From Kiritimatiellia bacterium (GTDB lineage Bacteria; Verrucomicrobiota; Kiritimatiellia; UBA8416), in contig SLBU01000180.1 of assembly GCA_007126175.1 (NCBI GenBank), positions 1-20,272 of the forward strand: DNA of 20,272 bases, in the 5' to 3' direction. The notes under the pieces are model-generated. The model did not search any database. It was not told the origin of the DNA and worked only from the letters and a program-made list of their open reading frames with translations. This document shows positions 1 to 7,227 of the stretch, piece by piece; position 1 is the stretch's first letter; the number at the start of each line of letters is the position of its first letter. A program made the position numbers and the translations under genes.

Positions 1-790
1 CCACTTCAAGCAGCAATGGCACAAACTGCGCGGCAGCGTCGCGTTCCAATACCCGCAGCGCAAGGCGTATACTTGCTGCCTGCCCCGATTCCTCCTGCCA
101 GATCCACCCCTCAGCAGTGGGCGTTCCCACGGCAGCCCACGCATCCCCGGCAGAAATGGCAAACCCACGGGCCAACCCCAGATACAATATCTCAGCCTCG
201 CGCTCGAGCCCATCGACATCCACCAGTTCGCGCACAACATGTATAGTATTGTGCAGAGTCTCGAGCTGTGTATAGAGCGCCAGCACCGTCTGCAAACGGC
301 GTAGCACCCCTGCGCGCGCCGCCGCCGCATCATTCGCCGGCAACGCACCGAATCCCACCCCTAATTCAGGCAACAACCCCTGCGGCACCAAGGGCTCCCA
401 CGCACGCAATAGCATTTCATGCCGGCCCACAACCGCACCAAGAGCATGCAGCGAGGACTCGACCGCATCCTTCTCTCCTGAAATGTCCGCCTGCGTTTGC
501 TCCACCGAAGTGAGAAAATCCGCGTCCGCATCCAACCGCGTCCGGCGCACACGAATTTCTTGCTGCAGCAAATCGATCTCCCGCTGCCAATGCGCTTGCT
601 GCCGCTGCCAAGTCTGCCGCTCCGCCGCCAATTCCGACCGCAAACCGATCCAGCGCCCCGTCAATGCTTCCAACGCAACCAAATCATTCTTATCGCCCGC
701 CACCAATGCCTCATCGGCGCCGGCCAGCCCGGAGATCCCGACCAAGAGTACGCCGAAACAAAAAATCCAATATCGTCCCCCTACTATCAC
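1..790 (-). CDS. DUF3450-like exported coiled-coil protein (3' end beyond window)
   Basis: This is a partial gene of 263 codons, open at the left edge. It starts at GTG (788-790), preceded by GAAAGGA and by an in-frame TGA 18 bases upstream, so the start is well bounded. Residues 1-25 form a signal peptide (hydrophobic WIFCFGVLLVGISGLAGA, then D). Residues about 33-115 are rich in Gln, Arg, Glu and Leu heptads (RWIGLRSELAAERQTWQRQQ), typical of a periplasmic coiled coil. A segment near residues 195-240 (LEREAEILYLGLARGF, then GWIWQEESG) resembles the C-terminal part of DUF3450 proteins, which usually precede ExbB/ExbD/TonB-like genes. It lies 61 bases after the TPR gene on the same strand, so it is probably the fifth gene of the ABC operon. 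The family match is from memory of the pattern. The energy-transducing role is inferred, and the expected ExbB partner would lie outside the window. Confidence 0.7.
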   Translation of the reverse strand, partial: MIVGGRYWIFCFGVLLVGISGLAGADEALVAGDKNDLVALEALTGRWIGLRSELAAERQTWQRQQAHWQREIDLLQQEIRVRRTRLDADADFLTSVEQTQADISGEKDAVESSLHALGAVVGRHEMLLRAWEPLVPQGLLPELGVGFGALPANDAAAARAGVLRRLQTVLALYTQLETLHNTIHVVRELVDVDGLEREAEILYLGLARGFAISAGDAWAAVGTPTAEGWIWQEESGQAASIRLALRVLERDAAAQFVPLLLEV

Positions 791-851
791 GTAAATCCTT
801 TCATCTCATTATATGCTTCCATTACCGGCCCCACCTGCACCGCGTCCACGT

Positions 852-1823
852 TTACCTCTCCAGCGCGGTCTCCAGCAACACATTTCTCAAAACGGTATTA
901 TCCGGGAAGACGCCAAGAAACGCTTGCGCGAGCCGGTGGGCCTCCACCGCGTCACCATACTGCTTTTCCAGCAGCACCAGCGTCTGGCATGCCGTCCACA
1001 AATCCTGCTCCTGAAACAAGGACCACCCAGGCTGATCTTCCGCCAGACCATCGATAGGATCAGGCCGCTGCGCAACCCCGAGCCGTGCAGCCTCCCGGAA
1101 ATCGCCCAAAAGATCATCCAGCAACTCCAACCGCGGCACCTCCGGACGACGCATCATCCGCAACAACAGCATCCCCCGCGTAAGCCGGATCTGAAAAGCA
1201 TCCGGATTATTACGGATGCCCTCAGCGAGAAATGCGAGGGATGCATCCACATCATGCAACGAAACCCACCAGCCCCCAACGGCATAGCCCATCACATAGT
1301 TCGGATCATTCAGGGTCATGATCCGGAACCAAGGCAAGAGCTGCGTACCATCCGAATGCAAATGCGCCCGAGAAGGATCCCTCCATGGCTTGACCGACCG
1401 GTGCAGCGTACCAATAAATCCACGGTAATCGCGCGAAACGTCAGGAATCAGTGTCTGCGTGCCGGCATGGCTCGGATCTTCGATCATGCCCGCATGTTCC
1501 GCACCGATCTCCGATTGATGCTCATCCACTTCGGCACCCATCTCTTCGACGGACAGAAGCTGTGCACTATGATGTGGCACATACCCCACACCGCTATGCA
1601 GATAACGCTCGGTCTTGATGAACATCATATCACTAAGCGAGGTGCGCAGCTCACCCAGCAAGCGCGCGATCGCACTCGTATTACGTACCGATCGCGCAAC
1701 AGCATCACGCGAACGCCCCCCCGCATAGGCCCGCGGATCCACGCGCAGGGCCAATAAGGGCAAGCCCCCACTCAACAGAATCAACAACAATACACGCCGC
1801 GCTTCACCAGACCACCGGTTCAT
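852..1823 (-). CDS. TPR-like exported protein of ABC exporter operon
   Basis: This protein of 323 residues starts at ATG (1821-1823) with GGGAGG just upstream, and its ATG overlaps the TGA of the preceding permease (ATGA). Residues 9-27 are hydrophobic (VLLLILLSGGLPLLAL), giving a signal peptide or membrane anchor, so the rest is probably periplasmic. The middle holds a conserved-looking block, LLPWFRIMTLNDPNYVMGYAVGGWW (residues about 163-187). It is followed by helical repeats (SLAFLAEGIRNNPDAFQIR, then LLDDLLGDFREAARLG, then AVEAHRLAQAFLGVFPDN) that look like degenerate tetratricopeptide repeats. I do not recognise a named family. Coupling to the ABC genes suggests that it acts with the exporter, perhaps as a periplasmic adaptor or scaffold. 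That role is inference only. Confidence 0.72.
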   Translation of the reverse strand: MNRWSGEARRVLLLILLSGGLPLLALRVDPRAYAGGRSRDAVARSVRNTSAIARLLGELRTSLSDMMFIKTERYLHSGVGYVPHHSAQLLSVEEMGAEVDEHQSEIGAEHAGMIEDPSHAGTQTLIPDVSRDYRGFIGTLHRSVKPWRDPSRAHLHSDGTQLLPWFRIMTLNDPNYVMGYAVGGWWVSLHDVDASLAFLAEGIRNNPDAFQIRLTRGMLLLRMMRRPEVPRLELLDDLLGDFREAARLGVAQRPDPIDGLAEDQPGWSLFQEQDLWTACQTLVLLEKQYGDAVEAHRLAQAFLGVFPDNTVLRNVLLETALER

Positions 1824-2593
1824 AAGCGCCTCCCGTTAAATACCAGGACGCCAAACGCAACCACCAGCAATACCAGACCACAACCATAGCCCAGCAACAG
1901 CACAATCTCAACACTGGAGAGGGCCGCAACGCCATCGGTGTAGCGCGTTGTCAGATCCAGCATCCCAAAATCCGGGATGTAGGCCGCCAGCACAGGCCGC
2001 ACCCCGTCGCCTCGTCCCACCAAGCGGCGCAGCGTCGCCCCCGCAAAATAGAGGCTGCCCCCTGCCAGCAAGGCAATGCCACGCGGCACGACGAGCGAAA
2101 GCGCGATCGCAAGACCGGATAGCAGGAACAGCGACACCAACTGTAACAGAAGCATCTGCAATAATAGCCCGGACGCATAGCCCTCCAGCTTCGGCACACT
2201 GATCCAGGCCACACCCGCCAGCACGGCGTAAACTGCCACGCCACAACAGCCCACCGCAAACCACTTCGCCAAAACAATATCAGCCCGCCGCACTGGACGT
2301 GCCAGTAAAGGGTACAAGGTGCGATTCTCGATTTCCGTCGGGAACTGACGTACCGCCAACAGTAACGTCAGAATATGCGCCGTCATGGTCGACAGGCTCA
2401 ACCCCATATTGAGCATAAAGGTGCCCGTGGCAGGTGCCTCAATCCCCACGATGCGCACCACCGCCACCCCCAGCAGAAACAGCACCATCAGCATACCACA
2501 CACATACAGATCCTGCCGCCGCAATAATTCAATCCACACCCCACGCCCGATGATGCGAATCGCAGTGCGGTGCAATAACAGACCATCCCTCAT
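1820..2593 (-). CDS. ABC-2 type transporter permease (second copy)
   Basis: This is an integral membrane protein of 257 residues with about six hydrophobic segments (for example residues 31-50, 71-85, 110-130, 145-170, 175-190 and 225-252). A charged cytoplasmic segment after the second helix reads RQFPTEIENRTLYPLLARP. Almost the same motif occurs at the matching place in the upstream permease, so the two are paralogues and probably form a heterodimeric channel with the ATPase at 3369-4121. The TGA overlaps the next ATG, and its own ATG overlaps the TGA of the first permease, giving full translational coupling. ABC-2 permeases of this kind export lipids, polysaccharides, drugs or peptides. 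Nothing in the sequence fixes the substrate. Confidence 0.85.
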   Translation of the reverse strand: MRDGLLLHRTAIRIIGRGVWIELLRRQDLYVCGMLMVLFLLGVAVVRIVGIEAPATGTFMLNMGLSLSTMTAHILTLLLAVRQFPTEIENRTLYPLLARPVRRADIVLAKWFAVGCCGVAVYAVLAGVAWISVPKLEGYASGLLLQMLLLQLVSLFLLSGLAIALSLVVPRGIALLAGGSLYFAGATLRRLVGRGDGVRPVLAAYIPDFGMLDLTTRYTDGVAALSSVEIVLLLGYGCGLVLLVVAFGVLVFNGRRL

Positions 2594-3372
2594 AACGCCC
2601 TCCGCCGAAAAAGAACGAATGCGCCAGCGAAATATACCCCCGTGTACACCACGGCATATACCGTCAAACTAAGCATAATCTGCCAGGAAAGCGGCGACCA
2701 GGCCTCCGCGTGCACAGCCTTCGCGGACAAATCAAAAAGCGTGAGCTGCGGCACGGCATACGTCAGGATCTGCAGCAGTACCCGCCCCACCGCATCCATG
2801 TAGGCGTATAGGTGTACCAGCACGGTTGCCAATACCGCCGATAATGCATACAACAGTACGCAAATCGTAATCGCCGCATCCGTATGCACCACCAATGACA
2901 ACAAAAAACCCAACGCCGACAATATCGCCAACATCGCAAGCTGTAGATACATGTGCTGCAAAAACAGCCCCCACGGTACAGTCGCTTGTATCCGTAAGGA
3001 CCCAAGCAAAAATATCAGCATGAACAACGCAAAACAGAATAGCCCTGCCAGCAATACCCCAACAAGCTTACCCAACAGAAATTCCACGCGACGAATCGGA
3101 CGGGCTAACAGCGGATAGATCGTGCGGTTCTCCATTTCGCGCGGTAATTGACGCGTCGCGAGCACAATGACAGCAAATGCGGTGGTCCAGCCCATCACTT
3201 TCAGCGACGCCTCCCGATAGAATTTGGTGAGACCACCAATACCGAAAAAGTCGAACCCTAGGATCACCGCGATCAAACCGCATGCAACCAACACAAGGAC
3301 ATAAATCTCGCGGCGGCGCAGCGATTCGCGCAACACAGTCCCCGCGATGAAACGAATCGCCCGCCCCTTCAT
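2590..3372 (-). CDS. ABC-2 type transporter permease (first copy)
   Basis: This membrane protein of 260 residues has about six transmembrane segments and a short, positively charged N-terminus (MKGRAIRFIAGTVLRESLRRRE). After the second helix it carries RQLPREMENRTIYPLLARP, the counterpart of the motif in the neighbouring permease. It ends in a basic FRRRAL tail, as the neighbour ends in NGRRL. Its ATG (3370-3372) overlaps the TGA of the ATPase gene and its own TGA overlaps the next gene, so the three transporter genes are one translational unit. The match is to the broad ABC-2 membrane family seen in NatB-like and GldF-like exporters. The substrate is unknown. Confidence 0.85.
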   Translation of the reverse strand: MKGRAIRFIAGTVLRESLRRREIYVLVLVACGLIAVILGFDFFGIGGLTKFYREASLKVMGWTTAFAVIVLATRQLPREMENRTIYPLLARPIRRVEFLLGKLVGVLLAGLFCFALFMLIFLLGSLRIQATVPWGLFLQHMYLQLAMLAILSALGFLLSLVVHTDAAITICVLLYALSAVLATVLVHLYAYMDAVGRVLLQILTYAVPQLTLFDLSAKAVHAEAWSPLSWQIMLSLTVYAVVYTGVYFAGAFVLFRRRAL

Positions 3373-4121
3373 GCTTGCGGCCCCCCGGCTGCACCAATCA
3401 AATCAATAAAGAACCCCTCCAATCCGCGTGTCCCGCCCTCGGCACGCAAGGCCGCAACCGTTGCATCACGCAATATCCGTCCTTGGTGAATGATCAAGAC
3501 GCGATCACACAGGCTCTCGACCTCCACCAACTCGTGCGAACTGAAGAAGATCGTCTTGCCCTGCGCCTTCAAGCCCAGCAAAAGTGTCCGTAACGTATGC
3601 CGCCCGAGCGGATCTAACCCCGAGGTAAGCTCATCAAAAATAAACAGGTCCGGTTCCGCTATGATCGACTGCGCAATCCCCAGACGCTGCTGCATCCCCT
3701 TGGAAAATTGCTTCAGGAGAATTTCTCCCTTGCCCGCGAGTCCCACCATCGCCAGCACCTCCGGAATACGGTCGCGCAACAATGCCTTATCCAGTCCACT
3801 GAGGCCCCCATACAATTCCAACAGTTCCCTTGCCTTCATGAAGGGATAATACAAGGCCACTTCAGGCAAATACCCGATTCGCAAACGACTCTCCGGCGTG
3901 CCTGCAGGTTGCCCCCATACCAACGCCTCTCCGCTGGTCGCAAACAAAAAGCCCATCAACGTCTTGAGCGTAGTCGACTTCCCCGCACCATTCACACCGA
4001 TAAAACCAACGCACTCCCCCTCTGAGACCGTAAAGGAAATACCATCGACCGCATGCACGGTCCTACCCCCACGACCATACGTCACAGAAAGATCCGACAC
4101 CGCAATGACTGCTTCTGACAT
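3369..4121 (-). CDS. ABC transporter ATP-binding protein
   Basis: This nucleotide-binding subunit has 250 residues. It shows Walker A GVNGAGKST (residues 42-50), the signature SKGMQQR (140-146), Walker B LFIFDE (159-164), the D-loop SGLDP and the switch His in FSSH (residue 196). The Q-loop region reads IGYLPE, as in several ABC-2 exporters where the Gln is replaced. After Walker B the usual EPTSGLD is ELTSGLD, a small oddity. I chose the ATG at 4119-4121 because GGGAGG lies eight bases before it. A TTG seven codons earlier would place that site inside the gene. It is the first gene of the five-gene operon and provides ATP hydrolysis for the two permeases downstream. Confidence 0.9.
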   Translation of the reverse strand: MSEAVIAVSDLSVTYGRGGRTVHAVDGISFTVSEGECVGFIGVNGAGKSTTLKTLMGFLFATSGEALVWGQPAGTPESRLRIGYLPEVALYYPFMKARELLELYGGLSGLDKALLRDRIPEVLAMVGLAGKGEILLKQFSKGMQQRLGIAQSIIAEPDLFIFDELTSGLDPLGRHTLRTLLLGLKAQGKTIFFSSHELVEVESLCDRVLIIHQGRILRDATVAALRAEGGTRGLEGFFIDLIGAAGGPQA

Positions 4122-4513
4122 ACCCCGCACCTCCCGCCGCAACGATCATTCCCACACAACCAACCGATCTGGCTCCAATAACACTCTCTCGCCTAAATTG
4201 TTTGTTTCACCAAACTCCCATAGCGCGACAATCCCTGTCAAGCAGTTTGATGCCACCGTGGCGACCACCGCGGCATACAAAAAAATGATACTGTGCACAT
4301 CACAACACACTTATGCCATTCCCTGTGTCTCAAAACACACACATACCAATAATCTGAATGTTTCCCTCCTCCCCCCAATCTTCTGCAATCCACTACCCGA
4401 CAAGCATTTTCATATCCTTAGCCAAACGGGAAGGAACTTGGCACGATTATAGCTAATTAAAGCGGGAACGTGTAGAATGTGGTAACAGGAAAACGACTTC
4501 ATGAGGATAGAAC
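4122..4513. other. Divergent intergenic region, 392 bases
   Basis: This region separates the ABC operon (leftward) from the sigma-factor gene (rightward) and should hold both promoters. On the minus strand a perfect TTGACA lies at 4237-4242, but I see no good -10 box 16-18 bases after it. On the plus strand TAGAAT (4473-4478) lies 35 bases before the sigma ATG and could be a -10 box, but no matching -35 box is clear. An 11-base-pair hairpin with two mismatches and a three-base loop occupies 4251-4275. No convincing gene is present. Confidence 0.5.
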
Positions 4514-5413
4514 ATGATTCGCAACGCAGATGCTTTTGAGACCTACATGCGTGATATATCGCAGTTCCCGCTGATCACCAAAAAGCGTGAACAGGAACTT
4601 TCGTCCCTGATCCAGGATCCGCGTGTACCCCCAAATAAACAAGAAGCAGCAGTACAGGAATTGGTCGAGGCCAATCTGCGACTGGTGATTCACTGCCTCA
4701 AAGAATTTGATCGCCACTTGAACCGCGCCACGGCCCGGCTATCAAATCTTGACCTTATCGCTGAGGGCAATATTGGCCTTGTGAAGGCTGCGCGCTCCTA
4801 TCAAGCAGCCTACGGAGAGAACACAACCCCCGTCCGATTTAGTACATACGCCTGCAAATGCATCAAAAGCCATATGATCCGGGCCATCAAAAAATCACGC
4901 TTTATCCATATACCGGAACATCACTTCACATACTGGGCCGAAATCGAGGCCCTCCGCAAAGAGGCCGCGCAGGACATTTCAGATGACGATATCCGGCAGA
5001 AACTCAATGTTTCCGAGGAGGCCTTTGCCCTCTTCAAAAAAAGTGCCGAAAGCGGCATCTGCCATCTCGAAGACTTTGGCGGGCAGGGCGAGGACAGCTT
5101 GCAATGGAGCGAGCATATGGCCGATGAAAAAACGGCAACACCCTACGAGATCTTCGAGCAGGAAGATCTGCGCCAATACCTCTTCGATGCCATGGATGCG
5201 TTGCCCGCGCGCACCAGCAAAATGATATCCATGCTCTATTTCAACGAGAATGCGCCCACGCTCAAGGATTTGTCTACCCTTTTTGGCATCTCCAGCGAAC
5301 GGTGCCGCCAAATCTGTGCCCAAGGCATTCAAACGCTGCGGCGCAATCTCAGCGCAAAACGCACTGATATTGCAGATAATCTGGATATCTGCGCAAACAT
5401 CGCAGCCGCCTAG
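4514..5413 (+). CDS. Sigma-70 family RNA polymerase sigma factor (RpoD/RpoS-like, alternative)
   Basis: This protein of 299 residues directs RNA polymerase to promoters. It lacks the long region 1.1 of a housekeeping sigma factor. Region 1.2 is at residues 6-34 (DAFETYMRDISQFPLITKKRE), region 2 at about 49-125 (NLRLVIHCLKEF, LIAEGNIGLVKAARSY, RFSTYACKCIKSHMIRAI), region 3 at about 130-180, and region 4 at about 222-280. The region 4.2 helix-turn-helix reads TLKDLSTLFGISSERCRQIC. The aromatic and basic residues of the region 2.3-2.4 melting helix appear altered (YACKCIKSHMIRAIKKS instead of YATWWIRQAITRAI), so it probably recognises a variant promoter. The start ATG follows GAGGA by six or seven bases. 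It ends 17 bases from the convergent superoxide reductase gene, with no terminator visible. It is a group 2/3 alternative factor, with an unknown regulon. Confidence 0.9.
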   Translation: MIRNADAFETYMRDISQFPLITKKREQELSSLIQDPRVPPNKQEAAVQELVEANLRLVIHCLKEFDRHLNRATARLSNLDLIAEGNIGLVKAARSYQAAYGENTTPVRFSTYACKCIKSHMIRAIKKSRFIHIPEHHFTYWAEIEALRKEAAQDISDDDIRQKLNVSEEAFALFKKSAESGICHLEDFGGQGEDSLQWSEHMADEKTATPYEIFEQEDLRQYLFDAMDALPARTSKMISMLYFNENAPTLKDLSTLFGISSERCRQICAQGIQTLRRNLSAKRTDIADNLDICANIAAA

Positions 5414-5430
5414 ATGCCCAAAACAAACCG

Positions 5431-5865
5431 TTACAGGTCGATCTCAGCCATCCAGTTGCCATGCACATTGCAGCTCTCAATCACCGTTACGGTGCCGCTG
5501 GTGGCCGCCAAATGCAGGGACGCAGCCGGTTTACACACCTCCGGAGCCAGCCACACCCGCGAAATGAAACGGTGATCTAAATAAAAGTCCATATAGAGGA
5601 TGTAGTGCTTCGGTTGCATCACATGCTCAATATCGCCAACGATAGCATGCACATCCGTGCAGCCAGCCAATAGCCCGCAACCTGTAACCTTTAACACAGG
5701 AATATGTTTCTTGTCCCCTTCACTCAGATTTGCCGGATCTGCAGGACGCTGGATCGCATCCGCATTCTCCGTGAACGCGGTTTTCGGGGAACGACACACC
5801 AAACACTTCTCCGGCGCGGCACCAAATTCAATATGACCACATGTACGACACTCGAATATCGTCAT
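5431..5865 (-). CDS. Desulfoferrodoxin-family superoxide reductase
   Basis: This cytoplasmic protein of 144 residues is predicted to reduce superoxide to peroxide without making oxygen, as in anaerobes. The N-terminal domain has two CxxC pairs, Cys6/Cys9 and Cys21/Cys24, a rubredoxin-like metal site instead of the CxxC plus adjacent CC of classical desulfoferrodoxin. The C-terminal catalytic domain keeps the full five-ligand iron centre: His54 (KKHIP), His81 and His87 (EHVMQPKHYI), Cys132 and His135 (CNVHGNW). The Lys next to the first His (Lys53), which attracts superoxide, is present, but the neighbouring Glu of the family is Lys52 here. The start ATG is preceded by GGTGAGGG. It converges on the sigma gene, and divergent promoters must lie between 5866 and 6090. 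It suggests an anaerobic or microaerophilic host. Confidence 0.88.
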   Translation of the reverse strand: MTIFECRTCGHIEFGAAPEKCLVCRSPKTAFTENADAIQRPADPANLSEGDKKHIPVLKVTGCGLLAGCTDVHAIVGDIEHVMQPKHYILYMDFYLDHRFISRVWLAPEVCKPAASLHLAATSGTVTVIESCNVHGNWMAEIDL

Positions 5866-6102
5866 TTCACCCTCACCTTCATGCTGTTTGTCCTACGATC
5901 ATGCTTTACGCAATCGGCAACCACCCATTGCATGCCGCACACTGTAGCAACATTCTCTCACCTGACAAACACTAATTCGACCCCAGCAACAAGCTTTTCG
6001 CATGGGGGCTAATGCCTCCCAGCGATACCCCATTGCATCTACATCAGGTAGAATCTCAAATGCCGCTTGCCCGCACGCTCCCAGACCGCTATGCTCCCCA
6101 CG

Positions 6103-7227
6103 ATGAAAATTGCACTGAATCTACAACCAGCCGTGACCCAGCAAGCCGGAATCGGACGCTATACCCGTGAGCTTGCCACGCACCTCATACCGCAAATGTC
6201 CCCGGACATGCACCTGCGGATGGACTTCTTCGACTTCCGGCGTGAAGCCACCATCCCCCCCAGCCTGCAACAACACCCCGGCCTCCATCCGGTCCGGTGG
6301 ATGCCCGGTGGCATCATGCAAAAATCCTGGAACCAACTCGCCTTCCCGCCTTATGAATGGATCTACGGCAAGGCCGACCTTTTCCATTTTCCCAATTTCC
6401 TGGTACCACCCTGCAACAAGGGCAAGACCATTGTCTCCATCCACGACGTATCCTTTATCCGCTATCCCCAGTACACCGAGCCGCGCAACCTCAAACACCT
6501 CACACGCGGAATCACCCGCACGGCCCAGCGCGCGGATGCCATCATCACGATCTCCAAGTTCTCCGCCGAGGAAATCGTCACGTTCCTCAACGTCCCGCGC
6601 GAGAAGGTATTCCCGATTCACCTGGGGATCGGCCCCGAATTTACACGCCCCACGCAATCAGAAATCGAACGCTTCCGCACGCGTAATGGAATCTATCGCC
6701 CCTATCTGCTAACCGTCGGCACCGTCGAACCCCGCAAGAACCTCAACTTCCTGATACAGTTATTCGAGCAGCTCAAAGACTTTCAAGGCGACTTGATCAT
6801 TGCAGGCGGGCTCGGCTGGCACTACGAAGCCATTCTCGAACGCATCAAGCAATCCCCCCGTGCCAAGGATATCCGCCGGATTGGGTATATCCCCGACCAC
6901 GAACTCCCCTCGCTCTATGCCGGCGCCGAAATCTGTATCGTTCCATCCTTTTACGAAGGCTTTGGGTTCCCGCCACTCGAAGCCATGGCATGCGGCACCC
7001 CGGTCGCTGCCAGCACAGGGGGATCGCTTGCTGAAATTCTCCAGGATGGTGCCATCCTCCACGATCACTTCAATCTCGAAAAATGGAAATACAGTGTTCT
7101 CTCGATCCTATCCGACGCGGCGCTACGCCTAGAACTAGCCGAGCGCGGCATCCGGGTTGCCGGCCAGTATACCTGGGAAAAAACGGCAACCGAAACCCTC
7201 AATGTATACCGGAATACCCTCGCATGA
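6103..7227 (+). CDS. GT4-family glycosyltransferase (first of three)
   Basis: This GT-B fold enzyme of 374 residues transfers sugar from an activated donor to a growing glycan at the cytoplasmic face. The N-terminus MKIALNLQPAVTQQAGIGRY has the glycine-rich acceptor-domain loop. The donor-domain start is LLTVGTVEPRKNLNFLIQLF, and the EX7E donor motif is EGFGFPPLE (residues 285-293) followed by AMACGTPVAAS. The start is uncertain: no Shine-Dalgarno sequence is obvious, an in-frame ATG lies at 6091 and a TTG at 6067. The ATG at 6103 gives the usual GT4 beginning. Its stop overlaps the next gene by ATGA. Donor and acceptor are not known. Confidence 0.87.
   Translation: MKIALNLQPAVTQQAGIGRYTRELATHLIPQMSPDMHLRMDFFDFRREATIPPSLQQHPGLHPVRWMPGGIMQKSWNQLAFPPYEWIYGKADLFHFPNFLVPPCNKGKTIVSIHDVSFIRYPQYTEPRNLKHLTRGITRTAQRADAIITISKFSAEEIVTFLNVPREKVFPIHLGIGPEFTRPTQSEIERFRTRNGIYRPYLLTVGTVEPRKNLNFLIQLFEQLKDFQGDLIIAGGLGWHYEAILERIKQSPRAKDIRRIGYIPDHELPSLYAGAEICIVPSFYEGFGFPPLEAMACGTPVAASTGGSLAEILQDGAILHDHFNLEKWKYSVLSILSDAALRLELAERGIRVAGQYTWEKTATETLNVYRNTLA

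Noticed and set aside
497..1057. Plus-strand open frame of 186 codons
   Set aside because: It overlaps two minus-strand genes and the gap between them, and is rich in Pro, Arg and His with no motif.
813..1757. Plus-strand open frame of 314 codons opposite the TPR gene
   Set aside because: The minus-strand frame has a ribosome site, a signal peptide and operon coupling. The plus frame has an improbable composition rich in Arg, Pro, His and Ile.
3898..4452. Plus-strand open frame of 184 codons across the ABC start and the intergenic region
   Set aside because: Half lies opposite the ATPase gene and there is no ribosome site or motif.
4473..6054. TAGAAT boxes before the sigma gene (4473), the GT operon (6049) and xylA as a shared sigma-factor motif
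   Set aside because: Three copies of a near-consensus -10 box without matching -35 boxes can arise by chance.
6067..6102. Upstream TTG and ATG starts for the first glycosyltransferase
   Set aside because: The family normally begins at MKIAL; no ribosome site supports the longer forms. The ATG at 6091 remains possible.
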